A stretch of 34,964 nt of DNA from an uncultured Treponema sp. (GTDB lineage: Bacteria; Spirochaetota; Spirochaetia; Treponematales; Treponemataceae), in the NCBI GenBank assembly GCA_945877425.1, contig CAMCRZ010000028.1, positions 1 to 34,964 of the forward strand, given 5' to 3'. The position numbers and the translations under genes are program-made. Shown piece by piece: positions 24,377 through 31,321 of this stretch (positions are counted from its first letter, which is position 1; each line of letters opens with the position of its first letter). Below the pieces are notes generated by a model. It was not told where the DNA came from. It ran no database searches and worked only from the letters and a program-made list of their open reading frames with translations.

Positions 24377-24411
24377 ATTTTATAATCTAGTGTCTAATTT
24401 TCAACTAGATT
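24377..24411 (-). promoter_or_regulatory. Lipoprotein promoter with embedded inverted repeat
   Basis: Minus strand TTGAAA (24399-24404), a 16-bp spacer, then TAAAAT (24377-24382). A perfect 8-bp inverted repeat AATCTAGT (24384-24391) and ACTAGATT (24404-24411) has half-sites 20 bp apart, two helical turns. One arm lies in the spacer and the other touches the -35, as expected of an operator for a dimeric regulator. Confidence 0.5.
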
Positions 24412-24585
24412 TTGAGTTTTAAAGGATAGGCACTTTTCTGTTTGGTGTCTTTTTTTATGTTTTACTGTTTCATTTTGTGTGAGATAGTTGGATATTGTAC
24501 TGTTTTTTTTGCTACAAATTACACAATTTTCAGGTTGCTTTATTATACATTGCTTGAAGGTTTGTAAGCTTCCTTGTATAAAAAT

Positions 24586-24614
24586 TTGCATTTTTAACCA
24601 ACTGAACATATAAT
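24586..24614 (+). promoter_or_regulatory. Promoter of the diguanylate cyclase gene
   Basis: TTGCAT (24586-24591), 17 bp, then a perfect TATAAT (24609-24614). The leader is about 39 nt and ends in a GAGG ribosome-binding site. Confidence 0.5.
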
Positions 24615-24659
24615 TTAAAACATAAACGTAATGAAATAAAAAAGTTTAGTAGAGGCTAT

Positions 24660-25967
24660 ATGCAAAAAGTTAAGATTCGTGGAATTAATTTGGGGTTACT
24701 TTCTATAAGTCTTACAGTAGTTATTTCTTTAGTTTTTATTGCAGTTTTTGTAAGCACAGTAAAATTAAAAAACGGTTTGCGGAAAACAGAAACCCTTGTG
24801 GAAGAACTTTTAATTTGTGAAGAAAGTACAAGAGAAATAAAAGAAACGTCAAGCTATCTGGCAGAACAGACACGGCTTTTTATCATCAGAAAAGACAAAG
24901 ATTATGCAGACAATGTGCTTCGTGAAATAAACGAAACTAAAACAATAGAAAACGCCTTTAAAAAACTTTCAAACGTAATAAAAAAAGACAGCACTGCATT
25001 TGAACATTTAAATATTGCACAGGAACAGACACAGGATTTAATCGACACAGAACTTTACACCATAAACTTATGCTACAGTTCATTTACGGAAAGTGCAGAA
25101 AAAGAAGCAAGAGACATAGTCTTTAACACAGAATTTTTAAATCTGAAAAATAGAATCTGCAGCAACTGCAACTTCATAGTAACAAAAATAGAAAATCAGC
25201 TTCAGGACTACGTAAACAAATCATCATCTTCACTTTTGAAAGAATTTAACATAACAATGTTTTCAATATTCGTACTTTTAATTTCATCAGTTTTGTTTGT
25301 AGCAGCACTTTTTGGCTTAGTAATCATTCCAATAAAGCAATACCTTGTTTCAATAAAAAAAGACGAAAAGCTTAAACTTAAAGGCTCTGCGGAATTTAAA
25401 TATCTGGCTGCAACATACAACGAAATTTATGAAATCAAGGCAAGAAACGAAAAGCGCCTTCTTATGAACGCAGAGTACGATGCACTTACAGGAATTTTAA
25501 ACAGACGTGCCTTTAACGAAATCTGTACAAGTTCAGAAAAACAGCAGCAGAACATTGCATTGCTTTTAATCGACATAGATGACTTTAAAAAAGTAAACGA
25601 CACTTTCGGACACATTTCCGGAGACAAAGCATTGCGTATAGTTGCCGGCTTGCTGAACGAAACTTTCCGAAAAGACGACTACGTTGCACGAATTGGCGGA
25701 GACGAATTTGCTGCAATACTTATTGATTTTAAGCCGGAAGGAATTTCCATAATCCTGAAAAAACTGAACGAAATTAACGAAAAGCTTTCTAACTTAAAAG
25801 AAGAATTTAATCCTATGTCAATAAGCTGCGGAATTTCCGTAAGCTGCAAAGGTTACTCACAGGAATTGTACAATCAGGCAGACAAAGCACTTTACTTTGT
25901 AAAAAATCACGGAAAGAAAAACAGCTGCGTTTATTCACCTTCACTTGAACATGATAAATCTTTCTAA
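24660..25967 (+). CDS. Membrane-bound diguanylate cyclase (GGDEF) with periplasmic sensor domain
   Basis: A 435-residue enzyme predicted to make cyclic di-GMP from two GTP. There is one membrane helix at about 11-34. A helical, charged extracytoplasmic domain of about 160 residues follows (EESTREIKETSSYLAEQTRLFI and onward), recalling four-helix-bundle chemoreceptor-type sensors. A second helix lies at about 198-225. A short linker leads to the GGDEF domain, which begins DALTGILNRRAF. The active-site loop is a canonical GGDEF (346-350), and the inhibitory I-site RKDD (337-340) stands five residues before it, so feedback inhibition is likely. The ATG has a GAGG ribosome-binding site. The signal sensed is unknown. 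It may control motility or surface functions of the envelope genes that follow, but these have their own promoters. Confidence 0.93.
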   Translation: MQKVKIRGINLGLLSISLTVVISLVFIAVFVSTVKLKNGLRKTETLVEELLICEESTREIKETSSYLAEQTRLFIIRKDKDYADNVLREINETKTIENAFKKLSNVIKKDSTAFEHLNIAQEQTQDLIDTELYTINLCYSSFTESAEKEARDIVFNTEFLNLKNRICSNCNFIVTKIENQLQDYVNKSSSSLLKEFNITMFSIFVLLISSVLFVAALFGLVIIPIKQYLVSIKKDEKLKLKGSAEFKYLAATYNEIYEIKARNEKRLLMNAEYDALTGILNRRAFNEICTSSEKQQQNIALLLIDIDDFKKVNDTFGHISGDKALRIVAGLLNETFRKDDYVARIGGDEFAAILIDFKPEGISIILKKLNEINEKLSNLKEEFNPMSISCGISVSCKGYSQELYNQADKALYFVKNHGKKNSCVYSPSLEHDKSF

Positions 25968-25991
25968 AGTAAAATAAATTTTTCTTGTGCC

Positions 25992-25997
25992 GATAAT
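25992..25997 (+). promoter_or_regulatory. -10 hexamer for leaderless transcription of the OmpA-like gene
   Basis: GATAAT, then TTCAAT (6 nt), then ATG. No ribosome-binding site is present. The 19-nt block ending in this ATG is 17/19 identical to the one at 27270-27288. No convincing -35 is seen. Confidence 0.5.
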
Positions 25998-26003
25998 TTC
26001 AAT

Positions 26004-27233
26004 ATGAACATAACGAAAAAATCAGCACTTGTTTTTTCAGCATTACTTTTAAACTCAATTGCATTTGCTCAAGTAAAAATTTCTTACAAAGGAAACGGTA
26101 ACTATTCACTTGTTGAACGGACAGATTTGCGCCGCTACGATAACGGAAAATACACCGGACTTGTAAGCAGGGAAGTGCGTTCTTTTATAACTCAAAAGTC
26201 AGCAGGAAACAACGGCGAAAATTTTTACGAAGGAAATTTTTATGTTTATCAGCAGACGAAAAAAAATCAGCTATATGTAGAAAAGCCTTTGCAGGATTCC
26301 ATTCCTTCAAGTTTTACAATTAACTCTGACGGCGAAATGATTATGCATGAAGACAACGGCTATCCTTCCTTTAGAACATTTCCGGCTCTGGCAGAAGAAG
26401 AAATTTGCATCGGCGACAGTTGGGTTGCAACGGCAGAACGGAGTGTTGATCCTTTAAACAAAAACATTCCTACAAAAATGCCCGTAACAATACAGTACAC
26501 TTATTTAAAAGACGAACAGTTTAATGGCGAAGATGTGTGCGTTTTCGGTGCAAAGTGGGCAACAAGATACGGAATTTCATATTTTGATTTTGACGGCGAT
26601 ACTGAATTAAAAAGTGCCAGCGGAAGTCACAATGCAACAATGTACATAAGCAAAACCACAGGCAATGCACTTGTTGTAAGAGACACGGTAGACGAAAGTT
26701 TTGTTTACGCAGACGGCAATACAGTTTCGTTTAAGGGAAGCATTTCTCTTTTTACAGAATATCCTCCTGGGCTGGACAAAGGCAAAGTTATGGCTTCAAT
26801 TAAAAGGTCAAAATTTATTTCTGCTGATGATTTTGAAAACGGCGGCATAAAAAATGTAACTGTTAAAGAAACAGAGTCAGGGCTTATGCTTACAATGAAA
26901 AACCTTCAGTTTAAAATGGACAGTGCTGAACTTCTGGAAAACGAAAATCAGCGGCTGGACGAAATAGCAGCAGTTTTAAAAGAAGTGCCGGAATTTTCTT
27001 TTTTAGTAGAAGGACACACTGCAAGTACAGGTTACATTGCCGGAGAAAAAAAGCTTTCACTTGAACGTGCTCATGCAATTGCAAAAGAACTTATAAAGCG
27101 AGGCGTTGCGGAAGAAAAAATCATCTGTAAAGGAAGCGGTGCATCTAAGCCTGTTGCAGACAATTCAACTCCTGAAGGAAAAGCGTTAAATCGTCGTGTA
27201 GAAATTACAATTCTTCAGGGAACATCAAAATAA
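26004..27233 (+). CDS. OmpA-family envelope protein
   Basis: A 409-residue exported protein. Residues 1-22 form a signal peptide (hydrophobic to IAFA, cleavage before QVKIS). An N-terminal domain of about 260 residues, beta-rich (YEGNFYVYQQ, GDSWVATAERSVDP), is followed by an OmpA C-terminal peptidoglycan-binding domain from about 295. That domain includes LQFKMDSAELLENENQRLDEI, FLVEGHTAS, LSLERAHAIAKELIKRG and the diaminopimelate-binding end NRRVEITI. It probably tethers outer membrane or periplasmic structures to peptidoglycan (ornithine in spirochaetes such as T. pallidum). There is no beta-barrel signature in the first half. It sits between the diguanylate cyclase and an NlpC/P60 gene, with its own leaderless promoter. 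Confidence 0.87.
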   Translation: MNITKKSALVFSALLLNSIAFAQVKISYKGNGNYSLVERTDLRRYDNGKYTGLVSREVRSFITQKSAGNNGENFYEGNFYVYQQTKKNQLYVEKPLQDSIPSSFTINSDGEMIMHEDNGYPSFRTFPALAEEEICIGDSWVATAERSVDPLNKNIPTKMPVTIQYTYLKDEQFNGEDVCVFGAKWATRYGISYFDFDGDTELKSASGSHNATMYISKTTGNALVVRDTVDESFVYADGNTVSFKGSISLFTEYPPGLDKGKVMASIKRSKFISADDFENGGIKNVTVKETESGLMLTMKNLQFKMDSAELLENENQRLDEIAAVLKEVPEFSFLVEGHTASTGYIAGEKKLSLERAHAIAKELIKRGVAEEKIICKGSGASKPVADNSTPEGKALNRRVEITILQGTSK

Positions 27234-27273
27234 AACAGCAGTACACTTTTTAAAGTTTATAAAATTAAATGCC

Positions 27274-27279
27274 GATATT
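27274..27279 (+). promoter_or_regulatory. -10 hexamer for leaderless transcription of the NlpC/P60 gene
   Basis: GATATT, then TTAAAT (6 nt), then ATG. No ribosome-binding site is present. The sequence closely matches the start module of the OmpA-like gene. Confidence 0.45.
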
Positions 27280-27285
27280 TTAAAT

Positions 27286-27828
27286 ATGGAAAAGAAGAAA
27301 TTCAGTTTAAATAAAAAAATATTCAGCACAATTTTGATTTCTGCAAGTCTTATTTTTGGAGCTTCAAATTTATTTGCTGCAACTAAAGTAAACGAACAGA
27401 GGCAGAAGCTTATAACTTTTGCGCTTCAGTATCAGGGTGTGCCGTATGTAACTGGCGGACAAACTCCAAAAGGCTTTGACTGCAGCGGTTACGTTATGTA
27501 TTGCTTTAACCATGCACTGAACATTCAGATTCCAAGAACCTGCAATGCAATTTTCAAAAAAGTAAAAGTCATAACTCCATCTGAACGTGAACCAGGTGAC
27601 CTTGTTTTTTTTAAGGCAAATCCTAAAGATGAAAAAATTACACACGTAGGAATTTACTGCGGCGTTTATCATGGATCGAACAAAAAGTTTGAAGGCAAAA
27701 GAGTATTTATTTCAGCAGTAAGCGACGGACCTTCTACAGGAATACAGCTTCAGCTTATGGACCAGAAATACTGGAAAGAACATTATTACGCCAGCGGAAG
27801 GCTTCTTGAACCTACAATCCGGCGTTAA
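27286..27828 (+). CDS. NlpC/P60-family cell wall endopeptidase
   Basis: A 180-residue secreted cysteine peptidase that would cut peptide stems of peptidoglycan. The signal peptide covers residues 1 to about 32 (a basic start, hydrophobic core, NLFAA). The NlpC/P60 domain shows YQGVPYVTGGQTPKGFDCSGYV with nucleophile Cys66, then REPGDLVFF, and THVGIYCG with catalytic His120. A third polar residue would lie in the following strand. It ends shortly after the domain, so no separate wall-binding module is present. It follows the OmpA-like peptidoglycan-binding gene by 52 bp and shares its unusual start architecture, which suggests coordinated expression for envelope remodelling. Confidence 0.92.
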   Translation: MEKKKFSLNKKIFSTILISASLIFGASNLFAATKVNEQRQKLITFALQYQGVPYVTGGQTPKGFDCSGYVMYCFNHALNIQIPRTCNAIFKKVKVITPSEREPGDLVFFKANPKDEKITHVGIYCGVYHGSNKKFEGKRVFISAVSDGPSTGIQLQLMDQKYWKEHYYASGRLLEPTIRR

Positions 27829-27852
27829 CGTTTAAAGCCTGCACTGTAATTC

Positions 27853-27881
27853 TTGTAGTAAAAATTATTCTCCGTTATACT
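27853..27881 (+). promoter_or_regulatory. Promoter of the 233-residue lipoprotein, start codon at +1
   Basis: TTGTAG (27853-27858), a 17-bp spacer, TATACT (27876-27881), then GAAAAA (6 nt) and the ATG. It predicts a leaderless mRNA beginning at the A of the start codon. Confidence 0.55.
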
Positions 27882-27887
27882 GAAAAA

Positions 27888-28589
27888 ATGAAGCGTCGAA
27901 CTTTTATTTTTATAAACCTGATTTTGTTATGCACACTTTTTCTTTCCAGCTGTGAAACTAAAATCTGCGTAAAGGCAACTAAAGACGGAAAGGCAGAATT
28001 TAATTTTAAAGTTCAGCTTGGAACAATTTTAACGGAAACAATCGAAACGCTGGCACTGGAATTCGAAACAGAATCAACTGATGTGTTTGATCAGGAAAAA
28101 ATCAACGACTTCTTAATTCAGTCAGATTTGAAAAAAACAGAAGTGCTTGTGGAAGATAAAACGTCGCTGTATTTAAATGCGGAAATTCCTGCTGTAGAAA
28201 ATCAAAAAATGGTAACGGAAAGCGGCTCTTACAAAATAAGTGATTTTATTTACTGCTCTTCAAACGAACTGTCTTTAAAAATAAATCCTGATGTTTTCCA
28301 GGAAATTGTCTTGTCCATGCCAGAAGAAACACAGTATTATCTTGACTTGCTTATGGCGCCTGTTTTAACCAACGAAAAAATCAGTACAGAAGAATACATT
28401 GATCTTGTTGCAACAATTTACGGCGAACCTTTAGCCGCAGAAGTGAAAGCTTCAACTGTAAAAGTGGAACTTTCATGTCCGGACGGAATGTTTATAAAAA
28501 ATACTAAAACTAATAAAAAAGAATTCAATATTCCTTTAGCCCAGTTTTTGTGTACGTCAGAGCCAAAGGAATATTCCATTCAGTGGTGA
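27888..28589 (+). CDS. Lipoprotein of unknown function
   Basis: A 233-residue protein with a lipoprotein signal peptide: KRR, a hydrophobic stretch and the lipobox LSSC with Cys22. The mature part is acidic, and beta-rich at both ends: ICVKATKDGKAEFNFKVQLG at the start and STVKVELSCPDGMFI near the end. A helical middle (ETQYYLDLLMAPVL) lies between them. The opening resembles small treponemal lipoproteins of unknown role. I cannot assign a function. It is the last gene in the envelope run and converges on the beta-CASP gene 22 bp away, with no clear terminator between them. Confidence 0.8.
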   Translation: MKRRTFIFINLILLCTLFLSSCETKICVKATKDGKAEFNFKVQLGTILTETIETLALEFETESTDVFDQEKINDFLIQSDLKKTEVLVEDKTSLYLNAEIPAVENQKMVTESGSYKISDFIYCSSNELSLKINPDVFQEIVLSMPEETQYYLDLLMAPVLTNEKISTEEYIDLVATIYGEPLAAEVKASTVKVELSCPDGMFIKNTKTNKKEFNIPLAQFLCTSEPKEYSIQW

Positions 28590-28611
28590 TTTTGATTTCC
28601 GGCTGTTGATT

Positions 28612-30165
28612 TTAATCTAAGTTGTAACATTCTCCGTACTTTACAATTTCAACGTTTGGGTAACCGTTTTCCTGCAAAAACTTCTGCATAAATTCCTGCG
28701 CATCTTTTTCACCGTGAACAAGGAAAATCTTTTTAAGGCGGCTTGTATCAATTTCGTTAAGCCAGTTTAAGCTTTCTTTGTAATCAGCGTGGGCACTGAA
28801 TGCGTTAATAGTTTCAACCTGTGCCTTTACATTGTACCAGTCACCAAGAATTTTAACTTCCTTAGCACCGTCACGTATTTTGCGTCCTAAAGTATTTTCT
28901 GACATATAGCCTACAAGAAGTATAATGTTTTTAGGATCATTAATGTTGTTTGCAAGATGATACAGAACACGTCCTGCTTCACACATTCCGTCTGCAGAAA
29001 TAATAATCATAGGTCCGGGCTTTTTGTTAAGGGCTTTCGATTCTTCAACTGACTGAACAAACTGCATTGCATTCCAGCCGAATGGATTTTTGTGATGATC
29101 AAGGAACGCCTGTTTTGTTGCATCGTCGTAACATTCCTGATGAAGCTGGAAAATGCCTGTAGCGTTTACTGCCATTGGTGAATCCATATAAACAGGAATT
29201 TGTGGAATGCGTTTCTGGTCAACAAGAAGATGCAAATAGTAAAGCAGCTCCTGAGCACGTTCAATTGCAAAGGAAGGAATAATGATTTTACTTTTCTGGT
29301 CAACGGCACGCCTTATTATTTTTTCAAGTTCATCCATTGCAACATTTGAAGCTTCGTGAAGTCTGTTGCCGTAAGTGCTTTCCATAAAAATGTAATCAGG
29401 AGCAGGAATATCAGTTGCAGGGTCACGGATAATAGGCTTGTTTTTCCGACCCAAATCACCTGTGTAAAGAACACGTATTTCATCGCTTGGTGCATTTTTT
29501 AAAGCTGACTCTTGCTGGGAAGAATTGTCTTTCTGTGCCTGATCTTTTGAACCGAAAATTCTATGCCAGAAATTTTTCGTGCTTGAACCAAAGCCTCCAG
29601 ACTTTTTTCCGCTTATGGGATTTTTCCTCTGGCCTGTTATTGTAAAGCATACAAGTGAACTTCCAAGAATATGACCTGCATCAAAAAATTCAATCTGAAC
29701 ATCCGGCGCTATGTACATTTTTCTGTTGTAGCTTAACGTGATGATTTGATCAGCGGCTTTTACGCAGTCTTTTTCTGTAAAGAGAGGTTTCCATGTAAAC
29801 TTTTCTCCTTTCTTTGCAGCCTGTTTGGCAAGAAATTCCGCATCTCTTGCCTGAATGCGTGCGCTGTCCATCATGACAATGTTTGCAAGATCTCGTGTTG
29901 CCGGAGTGGCGTAAATGTTTCCGCCGTAGCCGTTTTTTGCAAGAACAGGCAGAAGTCCGCAATGGTCGTAATGTGCATGAGTTAAAATAACGCTCTGGAT
30001 TTTATCTGCTGCAAAATCAAAGTTACGGTTTTTCTGATCACTTTCAGCACGTTTTCCTTGAAACGCACCGCAGTCAATCATAAAACTTTGTCCGTCAATT
30101 TCAAGAATATGCTTACTTCCGGTTACTTCCTGAGCTGCTCCTAAAGAATAACAAGTTACTGCCAT
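28612..30165 (-). CDS. Beta-CASP metallo-beta-lactamase (RNA exonuclease/specificity-factor type) with acidic-basic insert
   Basis: A 517-residue zinc hydrolase of the metallo-beta-lactamase/beta-CASP/RMMBL class, probably an RNase acting in the cytoplasm. It shows LTHAHYDHCG (His63, His65, Asp67, His68), AGHILGSS (His165), the TGDLGR Asp237, a beta-CASP domain with PSFAIERAQELLYYL, and SADGMCEAGR; the RMMBL end has NAFSAHADY and IFLVHGE. An insert at about 179-229, hydrophilic and Ser/Lys/Gln rich, sits between His165 and Asp237. It is not usual in YsaH/CPSF73-like bacterial members. The ATG at 30165 follows a GGAGG ribosome-binding site and begins at the true domain start; the frame is open up to 30321 but has no start signal there. 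It has its own sigma-70 promoter. Confidence 0.9.
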   Translation of the reverse strand: MAVTCYSLGAAQEVTGSKHILEIDGQSFMIDCGAFQGKRAESDQKNRNFDFAADKIQSVILTHAHYDHCGLLPVLAKNGYGGNIYATPATRDLANIVMMDSARIQARDAEFLAKQAAKKGEKFTWKPLFTEKDCVKAADQIITLSYNRKMYIAPDVQIEFFDAGHILGSSLVCFTITGQRKNPISGKKSGGFGSSTKNFWHRIFGSKDQAQKDNSSQQESALKNAPSDEIRVLYTGDLGRKNKPIIRDPATDIPAPDYIFMESTYGNRLHEASNVAMDELEKIIRRAVDQKSKIIIPSFAIERAQELLYYLHLLVDQKRIPQIPVYMDSPMAVNATGIFQLHQECYDDATKQAFLDHHKNPFGWNAMQFVQSVEESKALNKKPGPMIIISADGMCEAGRVLYHLANNINDPKNIILLVGYMSENTLGRKIRDGAKEVKILGDWYNVKAQVETINAFSAHADYKESLNWLNEIDTSRLKKIFLVHGEKDAQEFMQKFLQENGYPNVEIVKYGECYNLD

Positions 30166-30213
30166 AATTTTACCTCCGGAATAAAATATCATATAGAAGT
30201 TATTATATTTACG

Positions 30214-30242
30214 ATTATAAAGCCGAAAGTACAAATTCTCAA
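30214..30242 (-). promoter_or_regulatory. Sigma-70 promoter of the beta-CASP gene
   Basis: Minus strand TTGAGA (30237-30242), a 17-bp spacer, then a perfect TATAAT (30214-30219). The leader is about 42 nt. It lies within the open frame upstream of the ATG, which supports the shorter protein. Confidence 0.65.
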
Positions 30243-30353
30243 ATTTTACGTTATGATTTAACAAAAATTTACAGACAAAAAAAAGCAGCCTCTTTTTTTT
30301 GCCATAATTCTTCCGGCGCAAAAAGTGTACTGTAACAAATTTAGTTCATTGTG

Positions 30354-30359
30354 TATAAT
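30354..30359 (+). promoter_or_regulatory. -10 hexamer of pyrF, 7 nt before the start codon
   Basis: A perfect TATAAT followed by TCTAGCT and ATG at 30367. GTAACA (30332-30337), 16 bp upstream, may be the -35. No ribosome-binding site is present, so the message would be leaderless or nearly so. Confidence 0.5.
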
Positions 30360-30366
30360 TCTAGCT

Positions 30367-31278
30367 ATGAAACATAATATGGAAATTCTTCAGGAACTTG
30401 GACAGAAAAACGGTCCTCTTTGTGTTGGCTTGGATACAGATCCTTCATATATACCTCAGTCTGTGTTAAAAGATTATTCTTCGGTAGCACAGGCAGTACT
30501 TGCTTACAATAAGGCAATTATTTCACGAGTTGCATCGGAAAAAAGCGGCTGCTGCTTTAAAGTTCAGATTGCATATTACGAAGCAATGGGACTCGAAGGC
30601 ATGAAAGTGTACGCAGAAACATTGCATGAAGTAAGAAAAAGCGGCCTTGTATGCATTTCAGACATTAAGCGCGGAGACATTGCAGCAACAGCCGGAGCTT
30701 ATGCCCGTGCACATTTTGCAGGTGATTTTGAAACTGACATAATTACAATAAATCCTTACATGGGCTTTGACACAATAAAACCTTTTGCCGAATACTGTAC
30801 TAAATCTGGAAAAGGAATATTTGTACTGCTAAGAACAAGCAATCCCGGAATGGTGGACATTGAACAAAAAGAGCTTAAGGCAGGCGGACGTGTTCTTGAC
30901 GGCGTAGGAAATGAGCTTGAACGTTTGCGCAAAGAATTTGCCCTGACATTTGCAAATCAAACTTGTTCACCAGTTGGAGCAGTAGTGGGCTGTACGGAAG
31001 AAAGCGATGCAAAACTTCTTCGTGAAGCTTACCCTGAACTTTACTTTTTAATTCCAGGTTACGGAGCACAAGGCGGTGCTGCAAAAATCTGTGCAACACT
31101 TATGCAAAAAGCAGGCGGAACAGTAAATTCAAGCCGAGGAATCCTCTGTGCATGGAAAAAAGACGAAAACTGTTTAAGCAAAGGTGAAAATCTTACCCTT
31201 AACGACATTGCCGATGCAGCTTCAAAAGCATGTATTGCAAGTAAAGACGAATTGCAGAAAGCATACAGTTCACTTTAG
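30367..31278 (+). CDS. pyrF: Orotidine 5'-phosphate decarboxylase (type 2)
   Basis: A 303-residue enzyme for the last step to UMP. It starts with the family stretch GPLCVGLDTDP and carries FKVQIAYYEAMG and the catalytic array SDIKRGDIAATA (Asp99, Lys101, Asp104). TINPYMGFDTIKPF, VLLRTSNPG, the phosphate-binding LIPGYGAQGG and SSRGILCAW complete the fold. The length of about 300 fits the longer subfamily found in Bacteroidetes, actinobacteria and some spirochaetes, not the ~230-residue E. coli form. The ATG at 30367 is used because the -10 ends 7 nt before it and it matches the normal N-terminus; an upstream in-frame start at 30325 would lie before the promoter. pyrK-pyrD follows 43 bp later. 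Confidence 0.94.
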   Translation: MKHNMEILQELGQKNGPLCVGLDTDPSYIPQSVLKDYSSVAQAVLAYNKAIISRVASEKSGCCFKVQIAYYEAMGLEGMKVYAETLHEVRKSGLVCISDIKRGDIAATAGAYARAHFAGDFETDIITINPYMGFDTIKPFAEYCTKSGKGIFVLLRTSNPGMVDIEQKELKAGGRVLDGVGNELERLRKEFALTFANQTCSPVGAVVGCTEESDAKLLREAYPELYFLIPGYGAQGGAAKICATLMQKAGGTVNSSRGILCAWKKDENCLSKGENLTLNDIADAASKACIASKDELQKAYSSL

Positions 31279-31321
31279 TCAATTCAATTGGAAAACAGAA
31301 ATCTAAAAACTGGAGAAAAAA

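Larger units (their letters stand above)
24264..24659. other. Divergent AT-rich regulatory region between the Ig-like lipoprotein and the diguanylate cyclase
   Basis: No gene is present. The region carries a minus-strand promoter and inverted repeat near 24377-24411, a plus-strand promoter near 24586-24614, and several T-runs. The leader of the lipoprotein gene would be about 107 nt. Confidence 0.5.

Noticed and set aside
30166..30321. N-terminal extension of the beta-CASP protein
   Set aside because: The extension covers the promoter, is Phe/Asn/Tyr rich and has no family match. The ATG at 30165 has GGAGG and starts the domain.
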